A DNA stretch of 64,000 nucleotides from Methanomassiliicoccaceae archaeon UBA71 (GCA_002504405.1 DARO01000001.1:1-64000), one strand, 5' to 3'; numbered from the stretch's first letter, positions 7,138 to 17,115 are shown. Notes: generated by a model not told the origin, from the sequence alone. Translations and numbers: made by a program.

Positions 7138-8223
7138 ATGGCAAAAGGTTACTTGGTCCTGGAGGACGGGACCGTTTTCGAAGGGGAGACGTTCGGCGCC
7201 CAGTGCGATTCGGACGGAGAAGTTGTTTTCAGCACCGGGATGTGCGGATACCAGGAAAGCCTGACGGATCCGTCGTTCAAGGGACAGATACTCGTGATGA
7301 CATATCCGCTCATCGGGAACTACGGCGTCACGGAGGAATACTACCAATCCAAGGCCATTCACACCCGCGGCCTCGTCGTCAGGGAATACTGCAGGGACCC
7401 GTCACCGATGTACGGCGGCAGGACCATAGACGAGTTCCTGAAGAGGTACAACATCCCCGGCCTCTCTGGCGTGGACACCAGAGAGCTGGTAATCAAGATA
7501 CGCACCGGCGGTACGGTCAAGGGAGCCATCACCTCCGATGCCGGCGCAATCGACGACATCGTCAAGAAGCTCAGATCGATGCCGGCGCCATCGGAGAGCA
7601 ATCTGGTGGCGGAAGTCTCCTCCAAGGAGATCGTCTCCAAGGATAACGGCAAGGAGATCACCGTGGGCATGATCGACTGCGGAGCAAAATCCGGGATACT
7701 CAGGGATCTGAATGCAAGGTTCAACGTGGTCTCGTTCCCCTACGACACACCTGCGGACGTCATCGTGGAGTCCGGTGTCAAGGGCGTCCTCATCTCCAAC
7801 GGACCCGGGGACCCAGCACATCCCGATATCGCCAGGACCACTGTCAGAACGGTCTCCGATCTGTCCACGCAGCTTCCGCTGTTCGGGATATGCTTCGGGA
7901 GCCAGCTTATCGGAATCGCCATGGGGGGCTCCACATACAAGCTCAAGTTCGGACACAGGGGATGCAATCAGCCGGTCAAATGCGATAACCGCGTGTACAT
8001 CACCAGCCAGAACCACGGGTTCGCCGTAGACGATCACAGCCTCGACGGGACAGGGCTGATCGTCAATCAGACCAACGTAAACGATGGGTCCGTAGAGGGG
8101 GTCATCCACCGGGACCTGCCGATATTCACCTCGCAGTATCATCCGGAGGCTTCTCCTGGACCCTGCGACACTTCCTATCTGTTCGACTGGTTCGGCAAGA
8201 TGATCAAGGAGGGGAGACTTTGA
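7138..8223 (+). CDS. carA: Carbamoyl-phosphate synthase small (glutaminase) subunit
   Basis: CarA hydrolyses glutamine and channels ammonia to CarB for carbamoyl phosphate, the precursor of arginine and pyrimidines. The 361-residue product has the N-terminal CarA domain (LVLEDGTVFEGETFG; STGMCGYQESLTDPS) and a class I glutaminase domain with nucleophile Cys in FGICFGSQLIG and the His-Glu pair in YHPEASPGP. The usual GICLGHQ reads GICFGSQ, which keeps the Cys. The ATG at 7138 fits the family start (AKGYLVLEDG); the longer frame from 7051 covers the promoter. carB follows with a 4-base overlap. Confidence 0.96.
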   Translation: MAKGYLVLEDGTVFEGETFGAQCDSDGEVVFSTGMCGYQESLTDPSFKGQILVMTYPLIGNYGVTEEYYQSKAIHTRGLVVREYCRDPSPMYGGRTIDEFLKRYNIPGLSGVDTRELVIKIRTGGTVKGAITSDAGAIDDIVKKLRSMPAPSESNLVAEVSSKEIVSKDNGKEITVGMIDCGAKSGILRDLNARFNVVSFPYDTPADVIVESGVKGVLISNGPGDPAHPDIARTTVRTVSDLSTQLPLFGICFGSQLIGIAMGGSTYKLKFGHRGCNQPVKCDNRVYITSQNHGFAVDDHSLDGTGLIVNQTNVNDGSVEGVIHRDLPIFTSQYHPEASPGPCDTSYLFDWFGKMIKEGRL

Positions 8224-11200
8224 GGAAGGACTACAAGAAGCTGATGGTCATCGGCTCAGGGCCGATAGTGATCGGACAGGCCGCCGAATTCGATTTCTCG
8301 GGTACGCAGGCATGCCGCTCGCTCAGGGAGGAGGGCTACAAGACCGTCCTGGTCAACTCCAACCCAGCGACCATCCAGACGGACACGGATACTGCGGACA
8401 GCGTCTATATCGAGCCGCTGCAGGCATCCAACGTCGCCAAGATCATCGAGAAAGAGGGGGTCGACGGCGTCCTCTCAGGCATGGGCGGACAGACTGCGCT
8501 CAACATATGCTCGGAGCTCGCCGACTCCGGCGAGCTGGAGAGGCTCGGGGCCGTCCTCGTCGGAACCCAGCCCGATGCCATCGCCATGTCCGAGGACAGG
8601 GAGCTGTTCAAGGAGACAATGGAGAGGATCGGTGAGCCGGTTCCCATATCGAGGAGTGTCAACAGCATCCCCGAGGCAAAGGAGGCCGTCAAGATCATCG
8701 GAAGGTATCCTGTCCTCGTCCGTCCCGCCTACACCCTGGGAGGAACTGGCGGGGGGATTGCCCATGATGAGAGGGAGCTGGAGGAGATCTGTGCCCGCGG
8801 ACTCGCCTATTCCAGGATCCACCAGGTCCTCATCGAGGAGAGCGTCCTCGGATGGAAGGAGTACGAGTACGAGGTGATGAGGGATTCCGCAGACAACTGC
8901 ATCATCATCTGTAACATGGAGAACCTGGACGCGATGGGGATACACACCGGGGAGAGCATAGTCGTCGCACCCTGCCTGACCCTGTCGGACACCGACCATC
9001 AGCGCCTCAGGACCGCCGCCCTCAAGGTCATCCGCGCCCTCAACATCGAGGGAGGGTGCAACGTCCAGTTCGCTTTCAACCCCGCCAACGGGGACTACAG
9101 GCTCATCGAGGTCAACCCCCGTGTGTCCAGGTCCTCCGCGCTGGCCTCCAAGGCCACCGGATACCCCATCGCCAGGGTGGCCACGAAGATCGCCGTCGGA
9201 TACACGCTGGACGAGATCCCCAACAGGATCACCGGGACAACATGCGCCGCGTTCGAGCCCGCCATCGACTACGTGGTCATCAAGATCCCACGCTGGCCCT
9301 TCGACAAGTTCCGCACCGTCGACCGCCACCTGGGGACGCAGATGAAGTCCACCGGTGAGATAATGTCCATAGGCAGGACGTTCGAGGAGGCTCTCCTCAA
9401 AGGCCTCAGGAGCCTGGAGATCGGTGTCAGGGGACTTGACCGTATGGAGGTCACCGACGAGGAGATCAGGAAGGAGCTCATCGACGCGACCGACAAGCGC
9501 ATATTCATCATCGCCGAGGCCCTCAGGAGGGGATGGTCCGAGGAGGAGGTCGCCGACCTCGCCAAATGGGACATCTTCTTCATCAAGAAGATCAGCAACG
9601 TCATCGCCATGGAGAAGAAGCTCGCGGGCGAGGGCATGACGCCCGAGGTCCTCAGGCAGGCTAAGGAGATGGGATTTTCCGACGAGACCATCGCCGACCT
9701 CTGTGGAGTCAAGCCTCTGGAGGTGCGTGCCGAGAGGAAGGCCGACGGGATCACTCCTGTTTACAAGATGGTGGACACCTGCGCCGCGGAATTCGCCGCA
9801 CAGACCCCCTATTTCTATTCAACATACGGTCGTCAGTCCGAGGTAAGGTCCGACGACGGCAAGAAGAAGGTCATCATAGTCGGAGGAGGTCCGATAAGGA
9901 TCGGACAGGGTATCGAGTTCGACTACTGCTGTGTCCACGGGGTCATGGCCCTTCAGGAGGAAGGGGTCGATGCTGTTATCATCAACAACAATCCGGAGAC
10001 CGTATCAACCGACTATGACATCTCGGACAGGCTCTACTTCGAGCCCCTCACGCTGGAGGACGTCCTGAACGTCATAGACGCCGAGGACGCCGACGGGGTC
10101 ATATGCCAGTACGGAGGACAGACCTCGGTCAATCTCGCTGTGGACCTGGAGAACGCTCTCAAGGGCACCAAGACGAAGGTCCTGGGAACCAGCCCCGACA
10201 ACATGGACGTCGCCGAGGACAGGCGCAGATTCTCCAAGCTCATGGATGAGCTGAACATCAAGCAGCCCCGCTCCGGCACCGGCTATTCCTTCGAAGAGGC
10301 GAAATCCATCGCAGAGGACATAGGCTATCCCGTCCTCGTCAGGCCGTCGTACGTCCTGGGAGGAAGGGCCATGGAGATCGTCTATTCCACAGAGGAGCTG
10401 AAGACCTATGTGGACACGGCGGTCAAGGTCTCCAGGAACCACCCGATCCTGATCGACAAGTACCTCACCGAGGCCATCGAGATCGATGTCGACGCCGTCT
10501 GCGACGGCACGGACGTTTACGTCGGAGGCATAATGGAACACGTCGAGTACGCCGGATGCCATTCCGGGGATGCGACCATGGTCCTTCCGCCGTTCACGCT
10601 GAAGCAGGAGACGATCGATGAGATCGTGGATATTACCCAGAGGGTCGCCATCGCACTTCAGATCAAGGGTCTGATGAACCTGCAGCTCGCCGTAAAGGAC
10701 GGGCAGGTCTACATGATTGAGGCCAACCCAAGGGCTTCGAGGACAGTGCCGTTCATCTCCAAGGCCACCGGGGTCCCTCTCGCCAAGATCGGTACCAAGA
10801 TCATGCTCGGGAAGACCCTGAAGGACTTCGGTCTTAAGGGATACAGGCCCATCGACCACTATGCCGTCAAGGCCTCCGTGTTCCCGTTCCTGAAGCTTCC
10901 CGGGGTCGACTCAATCCTCACTCCCGAGATGAAGTCCACCGGAGAGGTCATGGGCATCGACGAGGACTTCCACAGGGCCTGCTATAAGGCCCTCATCGCC
11001 GCAGGAAACAATCTCCCCACGGAGGGCGGCGTCTACATCACCGTCAACGACCAGGACAAGCCCAGGATACTGGAGCCGGCCAGGGAGCTCATGGAGATGG
11101 GCTTCACTATCTACGCAACCAAGGGAACTTCCACGTACCTGAGGGAGCACGGTGTGGAGACAACCGCGGTGTTCAGGCTGGATGAGAACCAGAAGCCCAA

Positions 11201-11429
11201 CGCCATCGGACTCATGAGGGACGGGAAGATCAACCTGATCATCAACACCCCCTCCCTGAAGTCCGGTGCCCTGCGCGACGGGTACACCATGCGCAGACTG
11301 GCGGTGGAGCTCGAGATCCCCTTCATGACCACCGTCCAGGGCGCGGAGATAGCCGTCGGCTCCATCAAGATCGCCAGGTCCGGAGGGACCGGCGTCAGGA
11401 GCATGAAGGAGTTCCACAGGCTGCAATGA
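8220..11429 (+). CDS. carB: Carbamoyl-phosphate synthase large subunit
   Basis: CarB is 1069 residues, the full length for a two-half synthase: carboxy-phosphate ATP-grasp half (KLMVIGSGPIVIGQAAEFDFSGTQ at the N terminus, RPAYTLGGTGGGI), oligomerisation region, carbamoyl-phosphate half (KVIIVGGGPIRIGQGIEFDYCCVH, RPSYVLGGRAMEIVY) and C-terminal MGS-like allosteric domain (YATKGTSTYLREHGVETTAV). It starts at TTG (8220), which overlaps the carA TGA as TTGA, so the subunits are translationally coupled. The C-terminal domain suggests allosteric control by nucleotides, as in other CarB proteins. Confidence 0.97.
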   Translation: MRKDYKKLMVIGSGPIVIGQAAEFDFSGTQACRSLREEGYKTVLVNSNPATIQTDTDTADSVYIEPLQASNVAKIIEKEGVDGVLSGMGGQTALNICSELADSGELERLGAVLVGTQPDAIAMSEDRELFKETMERIGEPVPISRSVNSIPEAKEAVKIIGRYPVLVRPAYTLGGTGGGIAHDERELEEICARGLAYSRIHQVLIEESVLGWKEYEYEVMRDSADNCIIICNMENLDAMGIHTGESIVVAPCLTLSDTDHQRLRTAALKVIRALNIEGGCNVQFAFNPANGDYRLIEVNPRVSRSSALASKATGYPIARVATKIAVGYTLDEIPNRITGTTCAAFEPAIDYVVIKIPRWPFDKFRTVDRHLGTQMKSTGEIMSIGRTFEEALLKGLRSLEIGVRGLDRMEVTDEEIRKELIDATDKRIFIIAEALRRGWSEEEVADLAKWDIFFIKKISNVIAMEKKLAGEGMTPEVLRQAKEMGFSDETIADLCGVKPLEVRAERKADGITPVYKMVDTCAAEFAAQTPYFYSTYGRQSEVRSDDGKKKVIIVGGGPIRIGQGIEFDYCCVHGVMALQEEGVDAVIINNNPETVSTDYDISDRLYFEPLTLEDVLNVIDAEDADGVICQYGGQTSVNLAVDLENALKGTKTKVLGTSPDNMDVAEDRRRFSKLMDELNIKQPRSGTGYSFEEAKSIAEDIGYPVLVRPSYVLGGRAMEIVYSTEELKTYVDTAVKVSRNHPILIDKYLTEAIEIDVDAVCDGTDVYVGGIMEHVEYAGCHSGDATMVLPPFTLKQETIDEIVDITQRVAIALQIKGLMNLQLAVKDGQVYMIEANPRASRTVPFISKATGVPLAKIGTKIMLGKTLKDFGLKGYRPIDHYAVKASVFPFLKLPGVDSILTPEMKSTGEVMGIDEDFHRACYKALIAAGNNLPTEGGVYITVNDQDKPRILEPARELMEMGFTIYATKGTSTYLREHGVETTAVFRLDENQKPNAIGLMRDGKINLIINTPSLKSGALRDGYTMRRLAVELEIPFMTTVQGAEIAVGSIKIARSGGTGVRSMKEFHRLQ

Positions 11430-11436
11430 TCAAAAC

Positions 11437-11454
11437 CCCTCCCTTCGGGGAGGG
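11437..11454 (+). terminator. carAB terminator with UUCG tetraloop
   Basis: CCCTCCC-TTCG-GGGAGGG forms a 7-bp stem closed by the very stable UUCG loop, starting 8 bases after the carB stop and followed by TCCTTTCC. Confidence 0.65.
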
Positions 11455-11689
11455 TCCTTTCCACATTGCGGTCCGATACGGAACCCGCGACCCGGCTATT
11501 TTCCAATACTGTCGGATTCTGAGCGATAAGGAATCCTTGCCATCCGAAGCTTTCGGCCTTCCGGCTTCTACGATAAAGGCGGGCAAATCCCAATGAACTG
11601 GGAACAAGCTTGCGGACGGATGGCGACCGAGCATCCAGGGATCCGGCCCATGGGACCAATCTACTCAACGGTCCCGAATATCGAAAGAA
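11455..11689 (+). other. Non-coding stretch after carB
   Basis: Between the carAB terminator and the surface-protein terminator I see no supported gene, RNA or repeat. The only long frame here runs on into the opposite strand of the surface-protein gene and has no ribosome site. Confidence 0.5.
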
Positions 11690-11711
11690 GGTCGGAGGGG
11701 GCCCTCCGACC
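11690..11711 (-). terminator. Terminator of the BspA-like surface protein gene
   Basis: GGTCGGAGGG / CCCTCCGACC is a perfect 10-bp inverted repeat with a 2-base centre, 16 bases beyond the stop at 11727. The minus-strand exit is TTCTTTCG, and the plus-strand exit is GTTTTC, so it may act in both directions. Confidence 0.65.
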
Positions 11712-11726
11712 GTTTTCAAGGTGGTA

Positions 11727-13328
11727 TCAGACTATGCGTCTGTTCTTGGCGACGAAGAATACAATCGCAATCACGACGATGATTCCGACAATCGCAGCTA
11801 TCCAGAGGGCGCTGTCGCCCGATCCCTCCCCTCCTGGTTCGGAATCAGGATTGCCGTCGTCTCCTCCCGGGACATCCGGGGTATCGTCATCACCACCCGG
11901 TGTCACGCCAGGGTCATCTCCGCCGGCCACATCCCTGATATATCCGCATCCGTTGTTGCAGTCGGCATCATGTTCATCGTCGAACACGTGGCCTACTGTT
12001 GCTCCGGCAGCGGCATTGTCGCCGTTGCAGACACCTTTGAACGCCGACCATGAGATGGAGGTCACACCTGACGGTATGGCCACCGATGTCAGGGAAGCAC
12101 AGTCTTCGAATGCATAGTTCCTGATCTCCTTCACACTTGAAGGTATGGTGACGGATTCGAGCGTCTCGCTTCCTGCGAACGCATACTCCCCTATTACCGT
12201 CACGCCGGATGGTATCACATAGGATCCTCCTCTGCCGGCAGGGAATTGGATCAACGTCGTCATATCGCTGTCGAACAGCACCCCGTCCTTAGAGACGAAG
12301 TTCGCATTGCCGGAATCCACGTTTATCTGGGTGAGGGACGTGCAGTAATCGAACGGACCGTATCCGATACTGGTAACGCTGGAAGGTATGGTGACCGACC
12401 TGAGGGTTGTGCAGTAGTCGAACGCCGAGCTTCCGATTTCCTTCACACCGGAAGGTATGGTGACCGATTCGAGCGACGTGCATCCTGCGAACGCCGAGCT
12501 TCCGATCGTGGCCACGCTGGAAGGTATGGTGACCGATTCGAGCGACGTGCATCCATAGAACACATAGGATGTGATGTATTTCAGGCCATTCGAAATGTCG
12601 ACTGATTTGAGCGACGTGCATCCTCTGAACGCATCCTGGTATAGGTCGACCACGCTGGACGGTGTGGAGACCGATTCGAGCGACGTGCATCCTGCGAACG
12701 CCGAGCTTCCGATCGTGGCCACGCCGTCGGGTATGTCAATCGACCTGAGTGATTCGCATTTATAGAACGCAGAAGCCCCGATGGATGTCAGGCTTTTCGG
12801 CATATCGACCGTCGTGAGCGATGTGCATCCGGAGAAAACCGAACCGGTGATGCTTGTAACGCCGTCGGGTATGTCAATCGATCTGAGCGACGTGCATCCG
12901 TCAAATGCATTGAAGCTCAATACTGTCACGCTATCCGGTATGGTGACCGATGTTAGAGAGGCGCATCCGTAGAACGAATAGGATCCGAGTTCAACAACTT
13001 TGTATGTTGCGCCATTGTGTTGTACTGTCCCGGGGATTCTGACCGAGACCACAGATGCGTCAACGGCAGCATCCCTGACGGTGCTGGTGCCGACTTGTAC
13101 AGTAATGCCGTCCGTTTTGATCATGTATTCGATATCAATGCCATCCTCGTTTGGAACGGTAAATACATCTCCCGCCTTTGCATCGCAATCGCCAAATCCA
13201 ATGCCGATGACTAGGACGACACTTGCTGTCAGGACTATCAACGCCATCGTGAAAGTCTTGATACGGTCCCCCGTCATCGATGATGAAGTGAGACTCTGCA
13301 TGAGGCCATTGTATTTTTTAAGACTCAT
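11727..13328 (-). CDS. BspA-type leucine-rich-repeat surface protein with C-terminal membrane anchor
   Basis: This 533-residue secreted protein (from the ATG at 13328) has an N-terminal signal/anchor helix (TMALIVLTASVVLVIGIGFG, about residues 27-46). A beta-rich lead-in is followed by about a dozen 23-residue BspA/TpLRR units of the form C-x-S-L-x-S-V-x-I-P-x-x-V-x-x-I-x-x-x-A-F. An acidic Gly/Pro/Asp linker (around GDDPGVTPGGDDDTPDVPGG) precedes a C-terminal helix (WIAAIVGIIVVIAIVFFVA) and a short basic tail (KNRRIV). It should be displayed outside the cell by the C-terminal anchor. Such proteins mediate adhesion in gut and oral microbes. The repeats are also visible in DNA as a 69-base period between about 12330 and 12970, a substrate for unit gain and loss. 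The upstream in-frame extension to 13547 lacks a promoter. Confidence 0.9.
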   Translation of the reverse strand: MSLKKYNGLMQSLTSSSMTGDRIKTFTMALIVLTASVVLVIGIGFGDCDAKAGDVFTVPNEDGIDIEYMIKTDGITVQVGTSTVRDAAVDASVVSVRIPGTVQHNGATYKVVELGSYSFYGCASLTSVTIPDSVTVLSFNAFDGCTSLRSIDIPDGVTSITGSVFSGCTSLTTVDMPKSLTSIGASAFYKCESLRSIDIPDGVATIGSSAFAGCTSLESVSTPSSVVDLYQDAFRGCTSLKSVDISNGLKYITSYVFYGCTSLESVTIPSSVATIGSSAFAGCTSLESVTIPSGVKEIGSSAFDYCTTLRSVTIPSSVTSIGYGPFDYCTSLTQINVDSGNANFVSKDGVLFDSDMTTLIQFPAGRGGSYVIPSGVTVIGEYAFAGSETLESVTIPSSVKEIRNYAFEDCASLTSVAIPSGVTSISWSAFKGVCNGDNAAAGATVGHVFDDEHDADCNNGCGYIRDVAGGDDPGVTPGGDDDTPDVPGGDDGNPDSEPGGEGSGDSALWIAAIVGIIVVIAIVFFVAKNRRIV

Positions 13329-13348
13329 GAGTAAAAATCGGTCTACGA

Positions 13349-13360
13349 TTATAATATATA
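13349..13360 (-). promoter_or_regulatory. TATA box of the surface protein gene, leaderless
   Basis: On the minus strand TATATATTATAA is centred about 27 bases before the ATG at 13328, so transcription should begin at the start codon. This supports the ATG at 13328. Confidence 0.65.
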
Positions 13361-14094
13361 TCGCTGCTTTTCTGTTTTTTATGAACGGATCCCACATCTC
13401 ATCCGGCGGCCAAGCGCTGTTTGGGCTAGTTTTAGTCTCTCTTTTTTCTGGACAGTCGGTGGCCACGGAACAAATAAATGCCATGGGACTCGATTCCCGG
13501 TGTGGGATGGGGCCGTCTTTCTTCGGTACACTGAGGTTTGGAATCAAGCATTCACGATAATGGCGGCCTGTGTATTCCGCATCCTGGTTTCTGATGCCTT
13601 TAGATTAAGAAGAAGCGACCGACGCATCGTTTCCCTTACTCAAATCTGAGTGCGAATGACCTATCGGCAAGATGTGTTGGATTTGCCGCGGATGCTGTGG
13701 TGACGCCGTATTCCAACGGCGAACTTGCCATCGGAAGATGTTCATTTTGACATCATCGGAACATCGGCCTCAGGGGGTATGAAAAGATGGCTTATCGGGG
13801 CCGGACCCCGGTCCGCCTTCGGCAGTGTCCTGGGCCATCCCGGATGATAGCAATGCCGATGCACATCCTCTCACACGATTCCATACGACCTACATCTGTG
13901 CATTCACGAATCCTCGCATTGCTCATCCGTCTACCGCACGTTCTTCCGGTCCGGGGAAAGGGTGTATGTCTATTCTGTCCGTGATTGTACATGAAATCAT
14001 CATAACACATATTTTTCGTTCAAATGTGCAAAGTATGGGCATTGAATGCAGGATTCAATAGACAAATGGACAGTATATCGATTCTTCGAATGAG
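13361..14094 (+). other. Long intergenic region with no supported gene
   Basis: This stretch between the divergent surface-protein and gdhA promoters is more AT-rich than neighbouring genes. Short frames exist (for example 13787-13984 on the plus strand), but they lack a ribosome site, promoter and protein-like composition. A small hairpin GGACC-CCG-GTCC is near 13801. I see no RNA gene or long repeat. Confidence 0.5.
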
Positions 14095-14103
14095 TTTATA
14101 TTA
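14095..14103 (+). promoter_or_regulatory. TATA box of gdhA
   Basis: TTTATATTA is centred about 64 bases before the gdhA ATG and predicts a leader of roughly 37 bases. Confidence 0.65.
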
Positions 14104-14132
14104 AATACATAATCCGCAATGCAAAGGCAAGA

Positions 14133-14150
14133 GCCGGGTGTGTTCCCGGC
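14133..14150 (+). promoter_or_regulatory. Hairpin in the gdhA leader, next to the ribosome binding site
   Basis: GCCGGG-TGTGTT-CCCGGC is a perfect 6-bp stem that ends one base before the GGGTGA ribosome site (14151-14156). It lies inside the predicted leader and could protect the 5' end or influence initiation. Confidence 0.45.
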
Positions 14151-14156
14151 GGGTGA

Positions 14157-15509
<1,353 letters not shown>

Positions 15510-15518
15510 AACCATAGG

Positions 15519-15532
15519 CGGGGGAAACCCCG
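15519..15532 (+). terminator. gdhA terminator
   Basis: CGGGG-GAAA-CCCCG, a GNRA-capped hairpin, lies 10 bases after the stop and is followed by TCTTTCTCGTTTTCTCC. Confidence 0.65.
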
Positions 15533-15583
15533 TCTTTCTCGTTTTCTCCTAAAAGTCCCTTCCCCGGTGCGTTCGAAGGAGGA

Positions 15584-15670
15584 TGGTGCTGGGGGAGGGA
15601 TTTGAACCCTCGAACCACTAAGGACAGGATCCTAAGTCCTGCGTCTTTGACCTAGCTTGACAACCCCAGC
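15584..15670 (-). tRNA. tRNA-Leu (anticodon UAG), CCA encoded
   Basis: Read on the minus strand, the acceptor arms GCTGGGG / CCCCAGC pair perfectly. The anticodon stem-loop CAGGA-CTTAGGA-TCCTG gives anticodon TAG. A long variable arm identifies a class II tRNA, and the T arm is GAGGG-TTCAAAT-CCCTC. The discriminator base A73 is followed by CCA in the DNA (15584-15586). There is no intron. An AT-rich TATA-like stretch is near 15693-15705 upstream. Confidence 0.95.
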
Positions 15671-15724
15671 CCAATGGGCGTAGAGCGAGCATCTTATTAT
15701 TTTATCGCTCGGGAACCCGGTCAT

Positions 15725-15731
15725 CTTTATA
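15725..15731 (+). promoter_or_regulatory. TATA box of the small acidic protein gene, leaderless
   Basis: CTTTATA is centred 27 bases before the ATG at 15755, so the transcript should start at the initiation codon. It lies just beyond the divergent tRNA-Leu. Confidence 0.5.
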
Positions 15732-15754
15732 GCGGTGCAGTCGATTCCAATTCC

Positions 15755-16234
15755 ATGGCTACCGAAGGAGTCATATCTATCGAGGAGATCGAGAAGCAGA
15801 GCGACCTGCCTGTTTTCGAGGTCTCAGACGCCCTGGACTGGATGGAGGGCCCCTCCGTGGTCGGGGACAACACCCTGGAGTCCCTGGCCGGGTTCAGCAA
15901 CGCGGTCGGCGCCAAGGTCCTCCTTGTGCAGTACGACTATCCCGACCTCACGGAGTACTTCGTGGACCCGGACGATTTCGACCTGGACGAACTGTTCGAG
16001 GATGGTGTCGACGACGTCGAGGCCGCCATCGACGAGCGCAACGCGGAGCTTGACGGCATCCTCGCGGAGTACGACGGCCGCCCCTGGGCGGTATCCGTGT
16101 TCGTGATGTACGAGGGCCAGCCGTTCGGGGTGTTCCTCACCGACAACGACCTTATCGACAGGCTCGGGGAGACCTCCATGGAGTTCATCGCCAGGCTGTA
16201 CTGGCAGGCGAACTGCGACTGCGAGGAGGACTGA
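15755..16234 (+). CDS. Small acidic protein of unknown function
   Basis: This 159-residue cytoplasmic protein is not one I recognise. It begins with a segment that resembles a short helix-turn-helix (GVISIEEIEKQSDLPVFEVSDALDWM). It then has a strongly acidic middle (around FVDPDDFDLDELFEDGVDDVE) and a beta-rich C-terminal part (WAVSVFVMYEGQPFGVFLTDND). It ends in a Cys-rich acidic tail (ANCDCEED). There is no signal peptide or membrane segment. The ATG at 15755 is chosen because the longer frame runs through the promoter and nearly into the tRNA. Confidence 0.7.
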   Translation: MATEGVISIEEIEKQSDLPVFEVSDALDWMEGPSVVGDNTLESLAGFSNAVGAKVLLVQYDYPDLTEYFVDPDDFDLDELFEDGVDDVEAAIDERNAELDGILAEYDGRPWAVSVFVMYEGQPFGVFLTDNDLIDRLGETSMEFIARLYWQANCDCEED

Positions 16235-16245
16235 TTCGGCAAAAC

Positions 16246-16262
16246 GGCGGGGTTCCCCCGCC
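16246..16262 (+). terminator. Bidirectional terminator between convergent genes
   Basis: GGCGGGG-TTC-CCCCGCC is a perfect 7-bp stem between the small acidic gene and the convergent Fe-S protein gene. The plus exit is CTTACCCCTCTTT and the minus exit GTTTTG. Confidence 0.6.
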
Positions 16263-16282
16263 CTTACCCCTCTTTGCAGGGG

Positions 16283-17068
16283 TCATCTTTTCACGTATTC
16301 GCGAATCCTGCGGATAGCCTCATCCGTTGGAGATGGGCCGGATTCCTTGCCGACCGGGCATACGGAAATGCATCTTCCGCAGGGGGAGATCGACATCGCA
16401 GCCAGCCTCGCGGACTCCGCCACGCAGGCGGGCTTGTCGGTTATCCCGAGGGGGTAGGGTGAATCGGGGATCGCCTTGGAAGGGCAAGCTTCCATGCACA
16501 GCCCGCATCCGATGCACAGGTCCTCCCCCGACGGGTTCCCTGCAGGAAGCTCCGCGGAGGTTATCACGGATGTGAACCTGATCCTCGGTCCGTACCTCCT
16601 CGTCAGTATGACGTTGTTCTGTCCGAAGGAGCCGAGACCTGCCAGGTACGCCGAGTGGCGATGGGAGAAGAAGGCATCTGGCCTCTCCATCAGCCCCGAT
16701 ATGCCGTGATATCCGTCCCTGGGGATGGCGACGGCCCTGAATCCCTCCGAAATCAGCTCCATCGCAATCCTCTGGGCGCACTGGTCCAGCATCGTGTTCA
16801 CGGTGCTGTACAGGTGCCTGTAGGCAATCGACGGGGCGGTATCCAGTACCGTCTGCTGAATGGGGATGCCGATTACGATCACCGAGCGGGCGTCCGGCAT
16901 TATGGACAGCGGCCTGCACTCCTGGGATATGCGGGAACTTACCAGCTGGTCGCTGTCCCATGCCTCCGGGTCCGCGACTCCAAGGTCGACTATCCCCATG
17001 CTTCTGCACAGCTCCGATATGCGATCCATCAGAGATTCTCCGTCCATGGTAGCGTATCGGGGGGCCAT
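16283..17068 (-). CDS. QueG-like (epoxyqueuosine reductase family) double [4Fe-4S] protein
   Basis: The 261-residue protein resembles the QueG family: an N-terminal substrate domain (residues 1-170, with DARSVIVIGIPI and LAGLGSFGQNNVILTRRYGPRIRF), then a ferredoxin-like module. That module holds CIGCGLCMEACP and, further on, C...CGRCISVCPVG, enough cysteines for two [4Fe-4S] clusters. QueG proper uses cobalamin to reduce epoxyqueuosine, but archaea make archaeosine instead of queuosine, so a different reductive role is likely. An alternative start is the ATG at 17047. It is divergent from iorAB and shares a short intergenic region, so a redox link to that operon is possible but unproven. Confidence 0.75.
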   Translation of the reverse strand: MAPRYATMDGESLMDRISELCRSMGIVDLGVADPEAWDSDQLVSSRISQECRPLSIMPDARSVIVIGIPIQQTVLDTAPSIAYRHLYSTVNTMLDQCAQRIAMELISEGFRAVAIPRDGYHGISGLMERPDAFFSHRHSAYLAGLGSFGQNNVILTRRYGPRIRFTSVITSAELPAGNPSGEDLCIGCGLCMEACPSKAIPDSPYPLGITDKPACVAESARLAAMSISPCGRCISVCPVGKESGPSPTDEAIRRIREYVKR

Positions 17069-17108
17069 TACATAACGCTGATTCCGTGTGCATCCAGAGT
17101 CATGTAAT

Positions 17109-17115
17109 GTTTAAG
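17109..17115 (+). promoter_or_regulatory. TATA box of iorAB
   Basis: GTTTAAG is centred 31 bases before the ATG at 17143, giving a leader of only a few bases at most. Confidence 0.5.

Noticed and set aside
12330..12970. Regularly spaced DNA repeats resembling a CRISPR array
   Set aside because: The period is 69 bases, in frame, and translates into 23-residue LRR units; there are no unique spacers.
13329..13547. N-terminal extension of the surface protein
   Set aside because: It would pass through a clear TATA box, and the signal helix is at the right distance only from the ATG at 13328.
13787..13984. 65-codon frame in the long gap before gdhA
   Set aside because: No ribosome site or promoter, Arg/Pro-rich shadow-like composition, and an opposing frame of equal length.
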